From contig OX596336.1 in NCBI GenBank assembly GCA_951394405.1, forward strand, positions 4,836,001 through 4,900,000: DNA of 64,000 nt. Reading direction: 5' to 3'. The stretch's first letter is position 1; every line of letters starts with the position of its first letter. The DNA is from Coprinellus micaceus. Its lineage: Eukaryota; Basidiomycota; Agaricomycetes; Agaricales; Psathyrellaceae. The translations under genes were made by a program, and so were the position numbers. This document shows positions 1 through 11,924 of the stretch, piece by piece. The notes beneath the pieces are model-generated. The model was not told where the DNA came from, searched no databases, and saw only the letters and a program-made list of their open reading frames with translations.

Positions 1-137
1 GCTCGAAGTCGACAGTTGCCATTCCCTTTTAACATCCCACCCCCGTGCTGACTTCCCTCAGGCTTCTGCTCTCTACTACCACAACCGTCACTGGCACGGT
101 CCACCCGTTACCCACTCCCTCCTGATACCATATCACC

Positions 138-1071
138 ATGGCGAAAACAACCCCCCACTTGATCGTCGCAGCGCACATTCACCACCCAAGGAATTCTGCT
201 GGCAGGAATGGCGAGAACACGGCCCTCACCCGCACGAGCGGACTGCAAGTAGGATCTGGTTTGGGACGGAAAAAACTCAGCCGACCAGTGGATGGTATCG
301 GTAGTTTGGTAAAGAGTGGCAGGTTCACGGTGCCGGATCTGGCTTCGATTGGGAGTAAGGACAAACAAACCATATTCCTCCACTTTCCTCATGCTGATTC
401 AAGTTCCTGGTATAGAGCCCCAGGTTCGCCAGGGTGGGCGATCCCGCAGGCCCCTAGCGCCGCTAGCCTTAGACTCACCGTCCAGAGGAAAACGCTCGAA
501 GAATATCGCCACCGGAAGTGTCGGCAGTGAAGACTTGTTCTACCCTACGCATACGAGCGGCGGGACTATCAAACACTTCGGCAAAGGTGGCACTCACCCT
601 CAAGCCACATCCTCCTCCTTCATGCCCTCCTCCAGCCCCCACCTCATCCCGACATATCGCCCTGGGGGTATCGCAGCAGCAACACCTTACTACCTTCCCA
701 GCGACACGGCGACGAAGGTGAAAGCCCAGTGCAACAACCTCCAGGACAAGGTGCACGACCTAGAGGATATGGTTCGAACGTTTCGAGCCAAGGTCAAAGA
801 TATCTCACGGGAATTTGGAACGTTCAAAACTGATGTTGACCAGCTCTCCCATGAGTTTGACGCGCTGGAGGACGACCATCGTGGGGCACTGGCCTCCGTG
901 CGCGAGGAGAGGGCTACTGCCACACACCACACTGGGTTACTCAGGAACGCAGAGAAGGAGCTCCACATCATACACCAGAACCTAGTGGGTCACCCTGATA
1001 GGTTAAACATTCTTCCATGTGGTTTCTCGCAGGCAGCTACTCTTGATCCCATTTACGACGGGTGTGATTGA
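138..1071 (+). CDS. Possible coiled-coil protein gene, exon structure unresolved
   Basis: An ATG at 138 opens a frame that runs to about 530. A second frame from about 420 to the stop at 1071 contains a clear heptad-like region (about 710-990) with alternating hydrophobic residues, for example KVHDLEDMVRTF and DQLSHEFDALEDD. The two frames could be joined by a small intron near 330-420, for instance donor GTGCCG or GTAAGG and acceptor CCCCAG, but no junction is decisive. The C-terminal half looks like real protein; the N-terminal half is basic and of low complexity. I recognise no family. It lies upstream of the Plavaka gene in the same orientation and might be a 5' neighbour or part of the same mobile element. 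Confidence 0.3.
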
Positions 1072-1530
1072 GGCAGAGCATTTCCCCGTGGAACGGTTTC
1101 GTAGGACACTAGAACGCTCATAATATTTGTTTAATCGCATTAAAGTTCTGAATGTTCAAGCCCACTAACAATTTGGACATGCGACGAAGGTACTGTGTCT
1201 CAAACAAATCAAACACGCCCACTGCAAGCTGAGGCTCGCACAGCGTGACACGGGCGTCAATTTACGGCCCGGTAGTGATCGAGCTGCCCTTTATGGAAGC
1301 CAACGCGACCTCGTGGCGTTCAAGCGAAACGTGATCGCGTGGGTTGAGCTGCACCGTAGTAACCGTACTTGAACTCAGGCCTAACACCTTGCCACCGTGA
1401 CACCTCTTCGACCCGTTTCGGGGTGAACACCACTAGACTGGTAGTGGTGGTATCTTCCATCCTCTCCTCACTCGGCGGCTTACTGTGCTGGTGCCTTGCT
1501 TCTTAGCCCAAGTAGCGCCCTCGTCGCATA
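1072..1530. other. Intergenic, 5' flank of the Plavaka gene
   Basis: No gene seen. I looked here for a terminal repeat matching the sequence downstream of 22,863 and found none by eye, so the outer ends of the Plavaka element are not defined. Confidence 0.5.
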
Positions 1531-4329
1531 ATGTCGCGGTCGGAGCCTTCACATGATGGGAAAGGTCCACTCAAACGTTCATGCTCCTCGCTGAGTAGCG
1601 ACAACGTTTGCTCTGCTTGCGGCGAAACCTTCGTTGCACCTCATCTTCTGAACCAGCATCAAAAACACCACTGCCAAGGAACTCTGGATGAGCTTTATAC
1701 ATTACGCCAGCGGTTAGCAAGGCTGGAAGGCCTTCCTGTCCAAAAAAGAAGACACTTGGAATCCTTCGACACGGGCGAAGGCTCCTCCGCTGCTCCGACT
1801 CCCCAGAGTGAGCCTCCTACCACCCCTGATGATGCGGTTGACACGGAGGTACGATGCTCTCCCTACGACTTTTGATGTGCAATGGGTAGCTAACCTGTAG
1901 TTAGGCGAATGGGAAGGACGCTACGACTGCGCCAAACCCCTCATCCAAGACAGGGGGCACCGCTGGGCTTGAAGGTAAGAATTTCGGTGGTATATCTGGC
2001 CCACGCTCGGGATACTGACACTAGTCGTAGGAGGAGCGCACGGCGGCCATGCTACGAGCACTACCGGCGCTGGCCAACGTCTGACCTCCCAGTCCGGGAA
2101 CTCTCTCCCCAAACCCTGGCCTGGGGATGCTTTCCACCTCACAAAGCGATATCAAGACAACCAGAAGCCACAAAGCGACCCCGACAGCTACATCTCCTCC
2201 CAAGACCAGTACGACTCCCAGAACCACCTCGTGACGATAGAGCAGTCCGACGATGACGTCCAGCAGGACCCAGGGAAGTCGCCCCCAAAAAAGCCCCCAG
2301 AGCCCTATGCACCTTTCCCCAATATGTCTTCCTTCGAAATTGGGGACTGGTTTTACGGTCAAGGGAGCCAGAAATCCCTGAAAGACTTTGAGCACCTCAT
2401 CAAGGTCCTGACCAGCCCGACTTTCTCTTTGGATGACATTCGAAAAACCAAATGGACGACTGTGTTCCAAGATCTCGGTAAAAACAAGGACGAAATTCAT
2501 CCCAAGCGATCGGAGTGGGTCGACGACTCGGGCTGGAAAACGACTGAAATCAATATAGAGGTTCCAGTCCACCACAAAATGGCTCAGGGTCATGGAATTG
2601 AAACGCGTCTCGCTGGAACTCTGCACCATCGTAGCATTGTATCGATTCTGGAAGAGAGGGTCATAAATGCGCCGGCCTCGAAGTTCTTCCATATGGACGG
2701 CCATGAACTGACGTGGAGACCAGACAAGCAGGAGGGATCTCCGGAGTTCCGCGTCATTACGGAACTCTACAATTCCGACGCCTTCTTAGAGGCTCAGAGG
2801 CAGGTTCGAACGAACCCACCTCCAAAGATCAAGGATTGCAAGATGCCTCGTGTCGTAGTAGGCGCGATGTTCTGGTCAGACGCGACACACTTGTCGGCGT
2901 TCTCCACATCGAAACTTTGGCCATTGTATATGCTGTTCGGTAATGACAGCAAGCACGGGCGGGGGCAGGACGACTCCGATTCGTGCTATCATGTTGCTTA
3001 CCTCGATGCGGTAAGAACCAATGCTGACTCGTTTATCTTACTATGCCTGACCCTACACCCATTTCTCAGCTATCTGACAACTTCAAGGACTACATTACGG
3101 GGAGAACCGGCGGGAAAATGCCCGGAGGCCTTTCTGCCCACCTTAACCGTGAATTCTTTCATGCCCAGTGGGCTGTGATACTTGACGACGATCTTGTGAA
3201 CGCCATATCAGAGGGGGTCGTCATTCAGTGTAGTGACGGGGTGGAACGTAGGTTCTTCATCCGGATCTTCACATACTCCGCCGACCAACCTGAGAAGTAA
3301 GTAGCATGCTTCCATTGAAGCCAGTAACCTCCCTGACGCCTCCTACCACACTAATTTAGGGTCTTGATTGCCACAATTCGAAGCAGGAGTGATTGCCCAT
3401 GCGTCCGCTGTTTGATCCAGAAGAAGAACCTCAGCCAAATGGGTACTACGGAAGACATGGCGTCCAGGCGGGAAAATCCGCGGGTCGATACTGCGTCTCG
3501 ACGAGATGAAGTTATCGAGGCACGGAAAGCCATTGCCGGCGGGTTGGCCGTTGGAGGGGATCCAGTTCTCCGTTCTCTGAGCAACTCTGGAGTCCCAACA
3601 GTTGTACGCGAATCCCGATGTATTTCCGACCTTGAAACGGTCAAGCTAACTCGCCATCGCGTTTAGAACGCGTTCTCAAACAGGTTGTCATCCACGGGCT
3701 TCAACATTTTCTCAATTCTTGTGGTCGACGTATTACATGAATATGAGATCGGGGTGTTTAAGGCTCTGTTTCTCCATCTTATTCGTGTCCTGGAGGCTTT
3801 CAGCTCGGGGCGTGTACTGGTCCATTCACTAGACAAGCGGTGAGCCTTTTCTGCATCTTGTGTACCGTGGTCGACGCTAACAAGGAGATAAAGGTATCGT
3901 TCAGTCCCAACTTTCAATCAAACCATTCGCCGATTTTCCTCGAATGTCTCCCAACTGAGGAGGCGTGCCGCCCGTGACTATGAGGATATCCTTCAAGTGA
4001 GTGGTCATCGACGTCTGCAGGGGATTTTGGCTAATTTTGTAGTGCGCCATCCCTGCATTCCACGGGCTTCTACCCAAGAATCTCAACAAACTTGTATCCC
4101 AGCTGCTATACATCAACGCCCGGTGGCACGCCCTTGCGAAGCTTCGAATGCATATGGAGGCTACAATTATTCTGTTGGAAGAAGCTACCTCACAGCTGGG
4201 AGACCTATTCAGGAGGTTTATTCAGGCGGTCGACACGGTCGACACTCTGGAGACAGAGAGCGAAGCTGAGACAAGGTCGAGAGCTCAGAAGCCAAAGGTT
4301 GTCCAAACGGTCCCAAAGGCTACTGGCGG

Positions 4330-4475
4330 TGGCAAGGAGACCAAGGCGAAGGCGAAGGGAAAGGCGAAGGGAAAGGCGAAAGGGAAAGGGAATGGCGAGG
4401 GGGACGGGAAGGATAAGGATAAGGATAAGGGGAAGGGGAAGGGAAAGGGGAAGGGGATTGCGAAGGTGGTAGAGA
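4330..4475 (+). repeat. Lysine/glycine codon-rich low-complexity tract
   Basis: Purine-rich imperfect repeats of AAGGCGAAGGG and AAGGATAAGGATAAGG type encode alternating KAKGK and KDKDKGKGK residues inside the last interrupted Plavaka exon. The tract lies in the linker between the DDE-like core and the conserved C-terminal part, a region of low constraint. It gives long false ORFs on both strands. Confidence 0.85.
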
Positions 4476-4864
4476 AGGCAAGTGCGAAGACGAAGGCGAC
4501 GGTGCAGGAGAAGGAAAAGGGAGGGGCTAAAGCTTCAACTACTACGAATGACGGTGCCCTCAACGACCGCGGGATGGAAACATCCGGCGCTGTGCCTGTG
4601 GTAGAACCAACTGCGACATCGAAGGGGAGGGAGAGCGGAGCCAAAGCTTCCAGTATCAAGGACTGTGATTCTCGCAGCGTCCAGGCGATGGCCACAACAC
4701 CCGCCGCCACTCAGCCGCCCCGTCGTAGGACGGTCAAGCTTTTGCTTGGTCCTCCTCCTGCAGCACCTGCAGCACAGTCGGTTCAACCCTCTCCTACCTC
4801 GCACCCTTCTACTTCAACATTAGCAAGCTCCTCATCGAAGCCTATCTCAACCACAAACGGCCCC

Positions 4865-4871
4865 CCACTCA
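4865..4871. repeat. Target-site duplication, left copy (CCACTCA)
   Basis: CCACTCA abuts the left terminal repeat. The same seven bases follow the right terminal repeat at 21,066-21,072. The next base (C4872) can be assigned to either the duplication or the element. Confidence 0.85.
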
Positions 4872-5026
4872 CACCTAGGTCACCCAGCTGAGTAGGCTCT
4901 AAGCCGGACTCAGCTGGCTCAGCTGGCCGGCTTAGAGCCGGCCAGCTGGGGCACTAGCTGGGTTGGGCTGAGTCGCGGCTCAGCTAAACGGCCTCATTTA
5001 GCTGAGCTGGGGTGGCGGGCTGAGCC
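4872..5026. repeat. Left terminal inverted repeat of the KDZ element
   Basis: It matches the reverse complement of 20,911-21,065. The first 37 positions are identical, followed by scattered single substitutions with no indel up to at least position 125. It contains an 8-bp palindrome (ACCTAGGT) next to the tip and a hairpin with an 11-bp stem GCTCAGCTAAA/TTTAGCTGAGC (4978-4988 and 4997-5007) around an 8-nt loop. Confidence 0.9.
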
Positions 5027-5545
5027 AAATGGGAAATGGCTCAGCCCTTGTGGAATGGGCTGAGCTCACACAGAGCCAGCTCAGCGCACAGCAGCCTTGG
5101 CTCAGCTGGTGCAACCCAAGCTGAGGGTGACTCAGCTGGACTCAGCTGGCTGAGTCCCCACCAGCCCAAGGATACCTGGTGTCTGGGGTCCTGGTTGGTT
5201 CGACTGAGCTGAGCCCTGACATTGCGTGGAGCTCAGCTGGACAAGGACTGTGGGCTGAGCCAGCAAACGAAACAGCTCAGCCGATGCAGCTCAGCCAGAG
5301 CAGGATGCAGCTCAGCCCAGACGGAACATTGGCTCAGCTGAACCAGGAGTCAGCTGAGCCCCCGGGCTGAGCGGTAGACGAGATACAGCTCAGCCAAACC
5401 TTGTCTAGGCTGAGCCGCTCCCCAATCAGCTCAGCTAGCCATTTGTGCTTAGCTCAGCCCACGCTCATAGCTCGGCTCAGCCCATGTAAACAGCTCAGCT
5501 GGGGTGGACTCAGCTGAGCTCTTCACAAAGCTCAGCTCAGTACTC
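5027..5545. repeat. Left subterminal repeat array (CTCAGCT/AGCTGAG)
   Basis: Dozens of short words, CTCAGCT and its complement AGCTGAG, occur in both orientations at irregular spacing. They match the right subterminal region. Such arrays are usual transposase-binding regions in large DNA transposons; binding here is inferred. The open frame at 5179-5370 is a by-product of the repeats. Confidence 0.85.
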
Positions 5546-5796
5546 CATATCCAAAAAACATATGTATAATGGGGTGCAGTAATCGAGCCCGCACCGACAA
5601 GCTAAACACCCATAGTAGTGATCTCAATTTTAAGTGCCCGGTTTGATCAAGGGATCAGCCACGAAGTGTGGCACTGGTTCATTAAATAATCATGCTGCAC
5701 AAGTGATAGCCAAGCAAATCAAGGTAATACAAGATGTTTTTACATACACAAAGGATGGGTATACGCAAGAGAGTGAAGGACAAGATCTAACAGCAC

Positions 5797-8700
5797 CTAA
5801 TTATCCTCCTCCTCCTCCTCCTCCTCAGGGTCATCCAAGAGGCGCTGCAAGTCACTGGCGGTGGTGTACTTGATAGTCGGAGCGGTATGCAAGGCAGCCA
5901 CATCACGCCTGACTTCGGACCGCTTTCGCGCCACTTCCAGGGGCTTGTCGGTACCGAGGGTTGCTGCACTGATCCTAGAAGTGGCCTTGTCCACTTGGGA
6001 ATCCAAGGTGTTGCCGACATTCTTGATGACATGCCTAGGGGGGGTGCTTGAGATGAGGATGGGGACAGTCCCACGGCGCTTGTCAGAGAATGCAAGGGCA
6101 GCGTTTTCTGAAATATGAGACAATCAGCAGATGTCACAAAGAGACAGGGAGATAACCTACCATCAGACCACCGTTCCATACAAACGTAAGACTCGTTCTC
6201 CGTATACTTGTCCAAAAACCTCTGTGTCTCCACCTTGCTCCAATCATTTGGGTCCCATTCCTTGCTTCCGGGTAGAGGTGAAAAGTTGCCGGGGATATAG
6301 AACACGAGTTTATGAGTGACGAGGCGGTTGTTGAAGTTGTGCCGCCAAATGACTGGGCTTGGCTTGGCTCTATTCAACTTGTCCGCTATGCATAATGTAT
6401 GAGCACTTGACATAGAGGCGAGCAGTGGAAAACGTACCAAACAACCCACGAAGGACAACACGGCATTTCGCGCGATCCTCCCTCTCAATCCCCTTGATTT
6501 CAGGAGGGATGTCTGTCTGGTTCTTACGGATACGCTCCGCCCAGCCGCGAAAGTCGGTTATGGCGTCTACACCAGCTGGGCCTCCTTTATCGGCCTTGCC
6601 CTGTTTTCCTCCCTTCTTGGTGGGCTTCGGAGCAGGTGGGCTACTCGACCCATCACCAATGACCGCCTGCTGGAAGTCATTCCAAGTTATGGTAGCCGGG
6701 TCAAGAAGGCCGACTTCGAATGTTCTGTAAAACAGGAGTCTCATCAGCAAGAAGAAAAAGAGTCGAAATGGGGAGCGACTTACCCAACGGTATGGAGGAT
6801 ACGTTCGATAAACTCTCGAGTGTCTAGAGGGGCGTTGTTGATGACGACGTCCAAGTCAGGGTTTGCCGTTATAAACTGGGACATGCTGCGAGCGCCAGAG
6901 TCCAGAGAGTAGACGAGCGAGACCATTTCTACAGGCCCATTGTTCCGAACCTTCACCGACTACAATCACAGTTAGTACAGATGAAGATAAGATGATGAAA
7001 TGAAACAAGGGAACATACGAGATCCTGCTGCTGGGCTATCACCCGGCTCATGTAGCCTGCAACCTCTGCGCTCTCCTGGTCTGGCGCCTGAAGTTCTCCT
7101 CCATGACGTATTAAGGTGTCCTTCCACTCCTGCTGCTTGAAGGCCCAAGCCTCAGCGCCCTCCGCGAGACACTGCTTCTTGATCTTCGAGTACTTAGCTG
7201 ACGTGACGCCGTTGTAATCTTCGAACGAGGCCACTAAGCCCTCGGTCTCCTTGATGAACCTCTTGAATAGGTTGTAGCTGTTCTCGCGACTGTAAATGAC
7301 TGCAAGATCGAGTTTCTTGAGGATGCGGTGGAGCGGTAAGCCAGTGGTGTCCATCAATCGATTGAGATATCGTCCCGCCTTCTGAAGCTCGTCGATGTTC
7401 TGCGCCGTCCAGACCTCCTCTGTGGTTGACGTCGATGCCTCCATAATCACCTCCTTCTCCTTTCCCTTCCCTTTCGTAGACTTCTTCTTCGGGCCAGGGT
7501 CCTCCTGATCGTCCACCGCCTCACCGTCACATTGTTGACGATGATCTATTCCCCCCCCTGCCTTCTTCACCTGCTCCTGCTGAACCTCAAAGGCATGGTG
7601 CTGCTCCTCCTCCTCCTCCTCCCTTGCTCTCTGTTCATTGCGTAGACGAAGCCCCTCCTTCTTTGCTCTCTGCTCCTCACGGAGACGAAACTCCTCCTTC
7701 TTGGCTCTCTGCTCCTCATGGAGACGATGTTCCTCCTCCCTAGCCTTTTGTTCCTGCTGTAGAAGGCGTGCTGCCTCCTTGGCTTTCTGTTCATCCCGGA
7801 GGCGGCGGTCTATCTCCCTTGCCTTCTTCTCCTCCCGAAGACGATGTACCTCCTCCTTTGCCTCACTGTCCTTCGGCATCGGCTCTTCATGGGGTTGCTG
7901 CTCCCGCTCCTCCTTTAGCTGCCTCTTCTTGCGGCGCTGGAGGTGTTCCTCCTCCTCGATATCGTCTTGCCTTTGCCTCTCCTCTCGGCGACGACGACGT
8001 GCTTCCTCTTCCTCCTCATCCTGTTCCCTCCGCTCTTCTCGGCGACGGCGACGCAGTTCATCCTGTTCTTGTTCATCCCTGAGTCTCAGTTCATGGCGTT
8101 GACGATGCTCCTCTTCCTCCCACTCATCCTCCCTTGTGTCCACCTCCTGGCCAAGCCAGAACCCTTCCTCATCGTCCTTGGGCTTGGCACTCGACTCTCG
8201 CAGACAGTCAATTCCCTCCCCGTCGTCCTCATTGTCCTCAACGCCCCAGTCAAACTGGCCCGTGTCACTCCCCTCCCAACCCCCCTCCTGTAACAACTTC
8301 ACTTGTGCGGCCTCGGCGTCACGATACCAAGCGTACGTCTTGGCTTTCTCGTACACAGCGTCGAGTTCGGGGTTGGCGTGCATTGAAACTTCGAGGTCGA
8401 GGTCCATTGGCGACTCCTTGTCCGACGGAAGTTCTTCCTCGTTGATGGGGGAGTAGAATCGTGGGCGCTTACTGGCGTGCCCTTGGGGTTGGGGAGTGGC
8501 TTCGCCCTCGCTGATTGGGTCATCATCTGAGGGGGCACCGTGGACATGGGACTCGAGTTTGCGCTTGCTGGCGAAGGTCCTGGTACTGCTGGTGCGAGAC
8601 GCCGAGGAGATGGAATCCACGAGAGGCGAGCGGGGGTCTCTTTGCGTGAAGGGCCGGGGCTGAGAAAGAGCGGGGGATGGAGCACTGCCGTGTCGATGTC

Positions 8701-10901
8701 GGCTACGGGGGGAAGGGCAGTGCATTGTATGGTTGACTGTGCGAGGAATCTCCCCGATTTCGCAAGCATGGAAGGTAGCTGAAGGAATGTTGTCGATACG
8801 AAACAAGGTCCTGATGCCTGTGTGGAACGGGGCGAGGATACGAATGGAAGTAGCAATGGCTTTAATCTTGACGTCGGTGTCGAAGACTTTGTACGCTTCG
8901 GGAATATATCTATCGTTTGGGACTTTGAACCATACAATGTCGCCGCTGGGCTGAATGTAGGAGAGGTGCTCCTCAACACCAGTCTCCTCGAAGCCCTCCG
9001 GCCTGCGACGAAGGTACCCTGTGCTGGTGTATCGATCAGTCTGGGGTGCACCCAGGTACGGGCTTTGCCGTCCTCCCTGCCAGATGATAAGCATGTCGTC
9101 GTCTGGAACGTCCTCGGGGTTTGGAAGGCCATAGTCGTGGACGTGGTGGATCGGGGCCGTCTCTGGCGTCAACGGCCTTTCATACACAGCGATGGTACTT
9201 AAGTTGACAAGGCGAGTTGGGGTGCGAGTCTCTCGATCAAAGCGGAGCCAAGGTGAGGGAACGAACGGTGGGCAGGTTCGCTTCGCAACAGCCTTGGCGG
9301 TTATAGGAGGTGGACCCTCGTCTTCAGGACTGCTTCGAGGTGAGTATAGACGATATGAAACATACTTTAGCAACTCACCTTTCCTGTGGGACGTTGTCGA
9401 GTATGCCCCGATCCTGTCCCTCGTTATCGACCTGCATTCCCAAGAAGCTGTTCCTATAACTCATGTCAGAAGTTGGACAACGTATCAAGTAGTTTTCTAC
9501 ATACGTGATACCAGACACACCACGCCGCCCGGTTCCTTTCCCGACTCCCAGCTCCCGCAGTTCATCCCCTTTGCTAGCTTGAAGCTGGGTGGTAGTCGGG
9601 AGCCTATGTCTGGAGTTAGCTTTGAGTCTCGACGGGCGGATCAGTGACGACTTACCCTTCCGAATTTTTAGTAGCATGGGCGAAGTCCTATGTCAAATGT
9701 GTGCCCTCGTTAGTCTGGTTATTTGGTAGGGAAAGGGCGGTCACACATACTTCTGCATTTCCGGTGGCCCCTTTCTTCCTTGGGCCTAACTTTGGCTGGG
9801 TCTTGTCAGCTTGGGCGGTGCGAACAGGGGCCTACAGGTAGTGAGTAAGCGATGCTAAGAGAGGATATACATGGCAATACACCCACCCCTCGTCTCAACC
9901 TCAACCTCTGGCCAATGGAGTCGCCACCAATTCCCGTGTCCTGGCCATCGTCCTCTGTCCCCACATTTTCGTTGTCCTCTCCAGACCCTTCGGAGCTATC
10001 GAGTCATCAATACGTAGGCCCATACTTCGTAATAAAATCAGCAAGGCGTAATGCCTGTGTAGGCGCGATGCAATGAGGTATGCTCTGACAAGGGCCCAGA
10101 GAGTTCAATGGAGGAGGCGGGACTGAAATAAAAAGCCCGAGAGAAAGAGGGACGGGCTTCTCACCTTGAGGGATCGTGGACGGAGGCCTGAGCTGTAGTC
10201 CTCGTTGAAGCCTGGCGACTACACAAGGTATAAGTCGATGGACGTGGGTCAGAGCAAGGAGTCAGTTACTCCAACGACAAGGAGTCAAGTTGGGTGGAAG
10301 CAACCGCAGACAAGGAGTCAATGCGGAGGATTGAAAGGCGCTGACAAGGAGTCAAAGCGCGCGGCGAAGGAGGAGGAGGGGTTGCAAAAAAAGATGGCAA
10401 AGAATCAAGGAAAGCCTACATACCGAGGAGGGCCGGTTCGGGTGACGAGGGCATTGACCTTTGGCCTCACGCTCAGGGGCTTCTGCGACATAAGGGGTGA
10501 GTGTACGACCCGGAGAGTTGGTCCATTGGGGGAGAACTCACTGTAAAGGTTGAGTCGGGTTCGGGGTCGCTGTCACCGCCGCCAATGTACTTCTTCTTGG
10601 CAGCTGTGGACAGACGAGGTACTGAAACGTACGGGACGACGACGGGCTTGTACTGGAGGAGTCGGGGAGTGAGCGAGGACTTACAAGAAGGACGAGAGGA
10701 GGTGCACTAACCTTCCTGGGGGAGCTGTTGCTGCTCCCCTGCTCTGCTGCGGGCTTGGTCTTCTGAAGTGAGGGGAACGTCAACTACAATGGCTCGAATA
10801 CGGTGGGACTGGTTGACACGTACAGGAGGGAGGGGACTAGCGGGCGGTGTTGACGGCTTGCGGTTCTTGAGATTGTTCTTCTTCTTGTACCTGGGGGCCA
10901 T
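5797..10901 (-). CDS. KDZ-element gene encoding a long charged coiled-coil protein
   Basis: A multi-exon minus-strand gene reads from ATG at 10,901 (MAPRYKKKNNLKNRK) to a TAG at 5797-5799. Identified pieces include a basic N-terminus, small acidic exons near 9.9-10.05 kb (SSEGSGEDNENVGTEDDG), a large exon about 9345-7020, and terminal exons ending in DDPEEEEEEEDN, encoded by a CTC triplet run near 5806-5827. The large exon has a globular part (IIWQGGRQSPYLGAP, then DIVWFKVPNDRYIPEAYKVF) followed by about 250 residues of Arg/Glu-rich coiled coil and a conserved-looking C-terminal region (LNRLMDTTGLPLHRILKKL). Introns are about 45-70 nt except one of about 240 nt that holds a cluster of TGAC-N5-GTCA motifs. 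I recognise no family. Being inside the transposon it is probably element-encoded. Exact exon borders are approximate. Confidence 0.65.
10265..10354. promoter_or_regulatory. Cluster of the 13-bp motif YGACAAGGAGTCA (intronic)
   Basis: Matches are at 10,275-10,287, 10,308-10,320 and 10,342-10,354, with a degenerate one ending near 10,264. Each has the form (T/C/A)GAC-AAGGA-GTCA, an imperfect inverted repeat with a 5-bp spacer. The copies fall in an intron of the minus-strand element gene. The same 13-mer recurs at 13.20-13.28 kb and, inverted, at 13.71-13.79 kb. A protein-binding site is an inference. Confidence 0.6.
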
Positions 10902-11204
10902 TGCGAGACTCAAGGTACTAGTCGTACGTAGCTACGATGTATAAAATGGGAGAAGGAGAAAGGCGATGGCGCAACAATTCGGAATAAAAGGTGAGAAAAA
11001 ATGGAGGGAGGCAACCAAACAAGCCAGTCAAAACACCGACGAAGAAAGGGAAAGGCGCATCATGGGCATGGGGCTGACTTGAGTGAGCTTGAAGGTGGCG
11101 TTCCCGGGACAATGAATGAGGACTGCGCTTTCATTAGCGATTATTGAACCGACGTTTCAAGGAGAAGAAAGCGAGTCGCACCTTGAACGGAGACAAGTCA
11201 CCCC

Positions 11205-11895
11205 TCAAATGCGGTGAACTTGATGTACTGGCACAGGAGCTCATCGGCATGCAGACGAGCTTGCAATGGAGAGCGTCGGCCAAGAATGCCCACTCGATCT
11301 CGACGGCCTGGGTGATGGTGGTCGTGACGACGTCGGGATGGGGCTGGTGCTTGAGGGGGCTGAAGAGTAGACGGGCGAAGTTGGTGTGGGTGCCCTCGTC
11401 ACGGCTGAAGAGTTTTTTGGATAAGATGAGGCCGGGCATGAGACCACGCCTCTTGATCCAGAAGTCGGAGGTGAATGAGCCGGAGCAGAAGATACCCTCG
11501 ACGGCGGAGAAGGCGAAGAGGCACTCAGTGAAGGTGGAATAGTGATCGGGGATCCGGTTCATGGCCCAGACACCCTTTTTATGGATGCAGGAGATGGTCT
11601 CGACGGCATCGAAGCGGTACTTTCGCAGGGGTCCTTGATGTAAGTAGGTGTCAATGAGGATAGATTGGGGCAGATCGTCTCCATCATCCTTTGAAAGCTG
11701 GAGAAGCAACGAGCCTTGGCGGCTTGGACCTCATTGGAGAAACGCTCGACGAGGGTCTCATTGACGATGCCGTCTGGGCGGCGAAGAAGGCGAGGACGTG
11801 GGAGGTGAAGTGGCGTTCGTCGTCGTTGAGAGGGTTGTTCCGGTCGTGCAAGTCCTTGGAGGGATCCATCTCCTCGGCGGTCCAGAAGAGGACGA
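11205..11895 (-). pseudogene. Captured, decayed fragment of ribonucleotide reductase small subunit (R2)
   Basis: The minus strand matches class I ribonucleotide reductase small subunit, the di-iron/tyrosyl-radical subunit for dNTP synthesis, over about 240 of its roughly 400 residues. Recognisable blocks in order are [90 protein letters not shown] and ADELLCQYIKF. They lie in at least three different frames: shifts occur after AFFAA, before LIDTY and before ADELL. The iron ligand expected in an E-x-x-H pair (usually ENIH) reads ETIC, so a His has become Cys. The N-terminal quarter and the C-terminal tail are absent. It lies between the two divergent element genes, so it looks like host DNA captured by the transposon and then decayed. 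Confidence 0.85.
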
Positions 11896-11924
11896 AGAAA
11901 TAACTTAGGGCGCTGGTCGTTCAA

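Larger units (their letters stand above)
1531..4871 (+). pseudogene. Plavaka-type transposase, 5' part, interrupted by a KDZ element
   Basis: This is the left part of a Plavaka-class (fungal CACTA-related) transposase gene. Predicted exons are 1531-1848, 1905-1974, 2031-3010, 3070-3296, 3360-3603, 3667-3839, 3894-3996 and 4043-4871, all with GT-AG introns. The N-terminus has a C2H2 finger (CSAC, 12 residues, then HQKHH; residues about 29-49). Family motifs in order are FWSDATHLSAF, REFFHAQW, IFTYSADQPEK, CPCVRCL, VVDVLHEYEIGVFKALF, RRFSSNVSQLRRRAARDY and INARWHALAKLRMH. A lysine/glycine-rich tract (about 4330-4470) and a Ser/Pro-rich linker follow. At 4871 the frame runs into the terminal inverted repeat of the inserted element and stops at 4891. 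With the right part (from 21,066) and one target-duplication copy removed, the CDS totals 4,617 nt (1,538 aa), with no other break. Confidence 0.9.

Noticed and set aside
4285..4710. Minus-strand Pro/Phe-rich frame
   Set aside because: Antisense of the Lys/Gly-rich tract in the Plavaka exon.
7638..8102. Plus-strand Ser/Arg-rich open frames (and 7768-8293)
   Set aside because: Antisense shadows of the Glu/Arg coiled-coil exon of the minus-strand element gene. The biased codons remove stops on the other strand.
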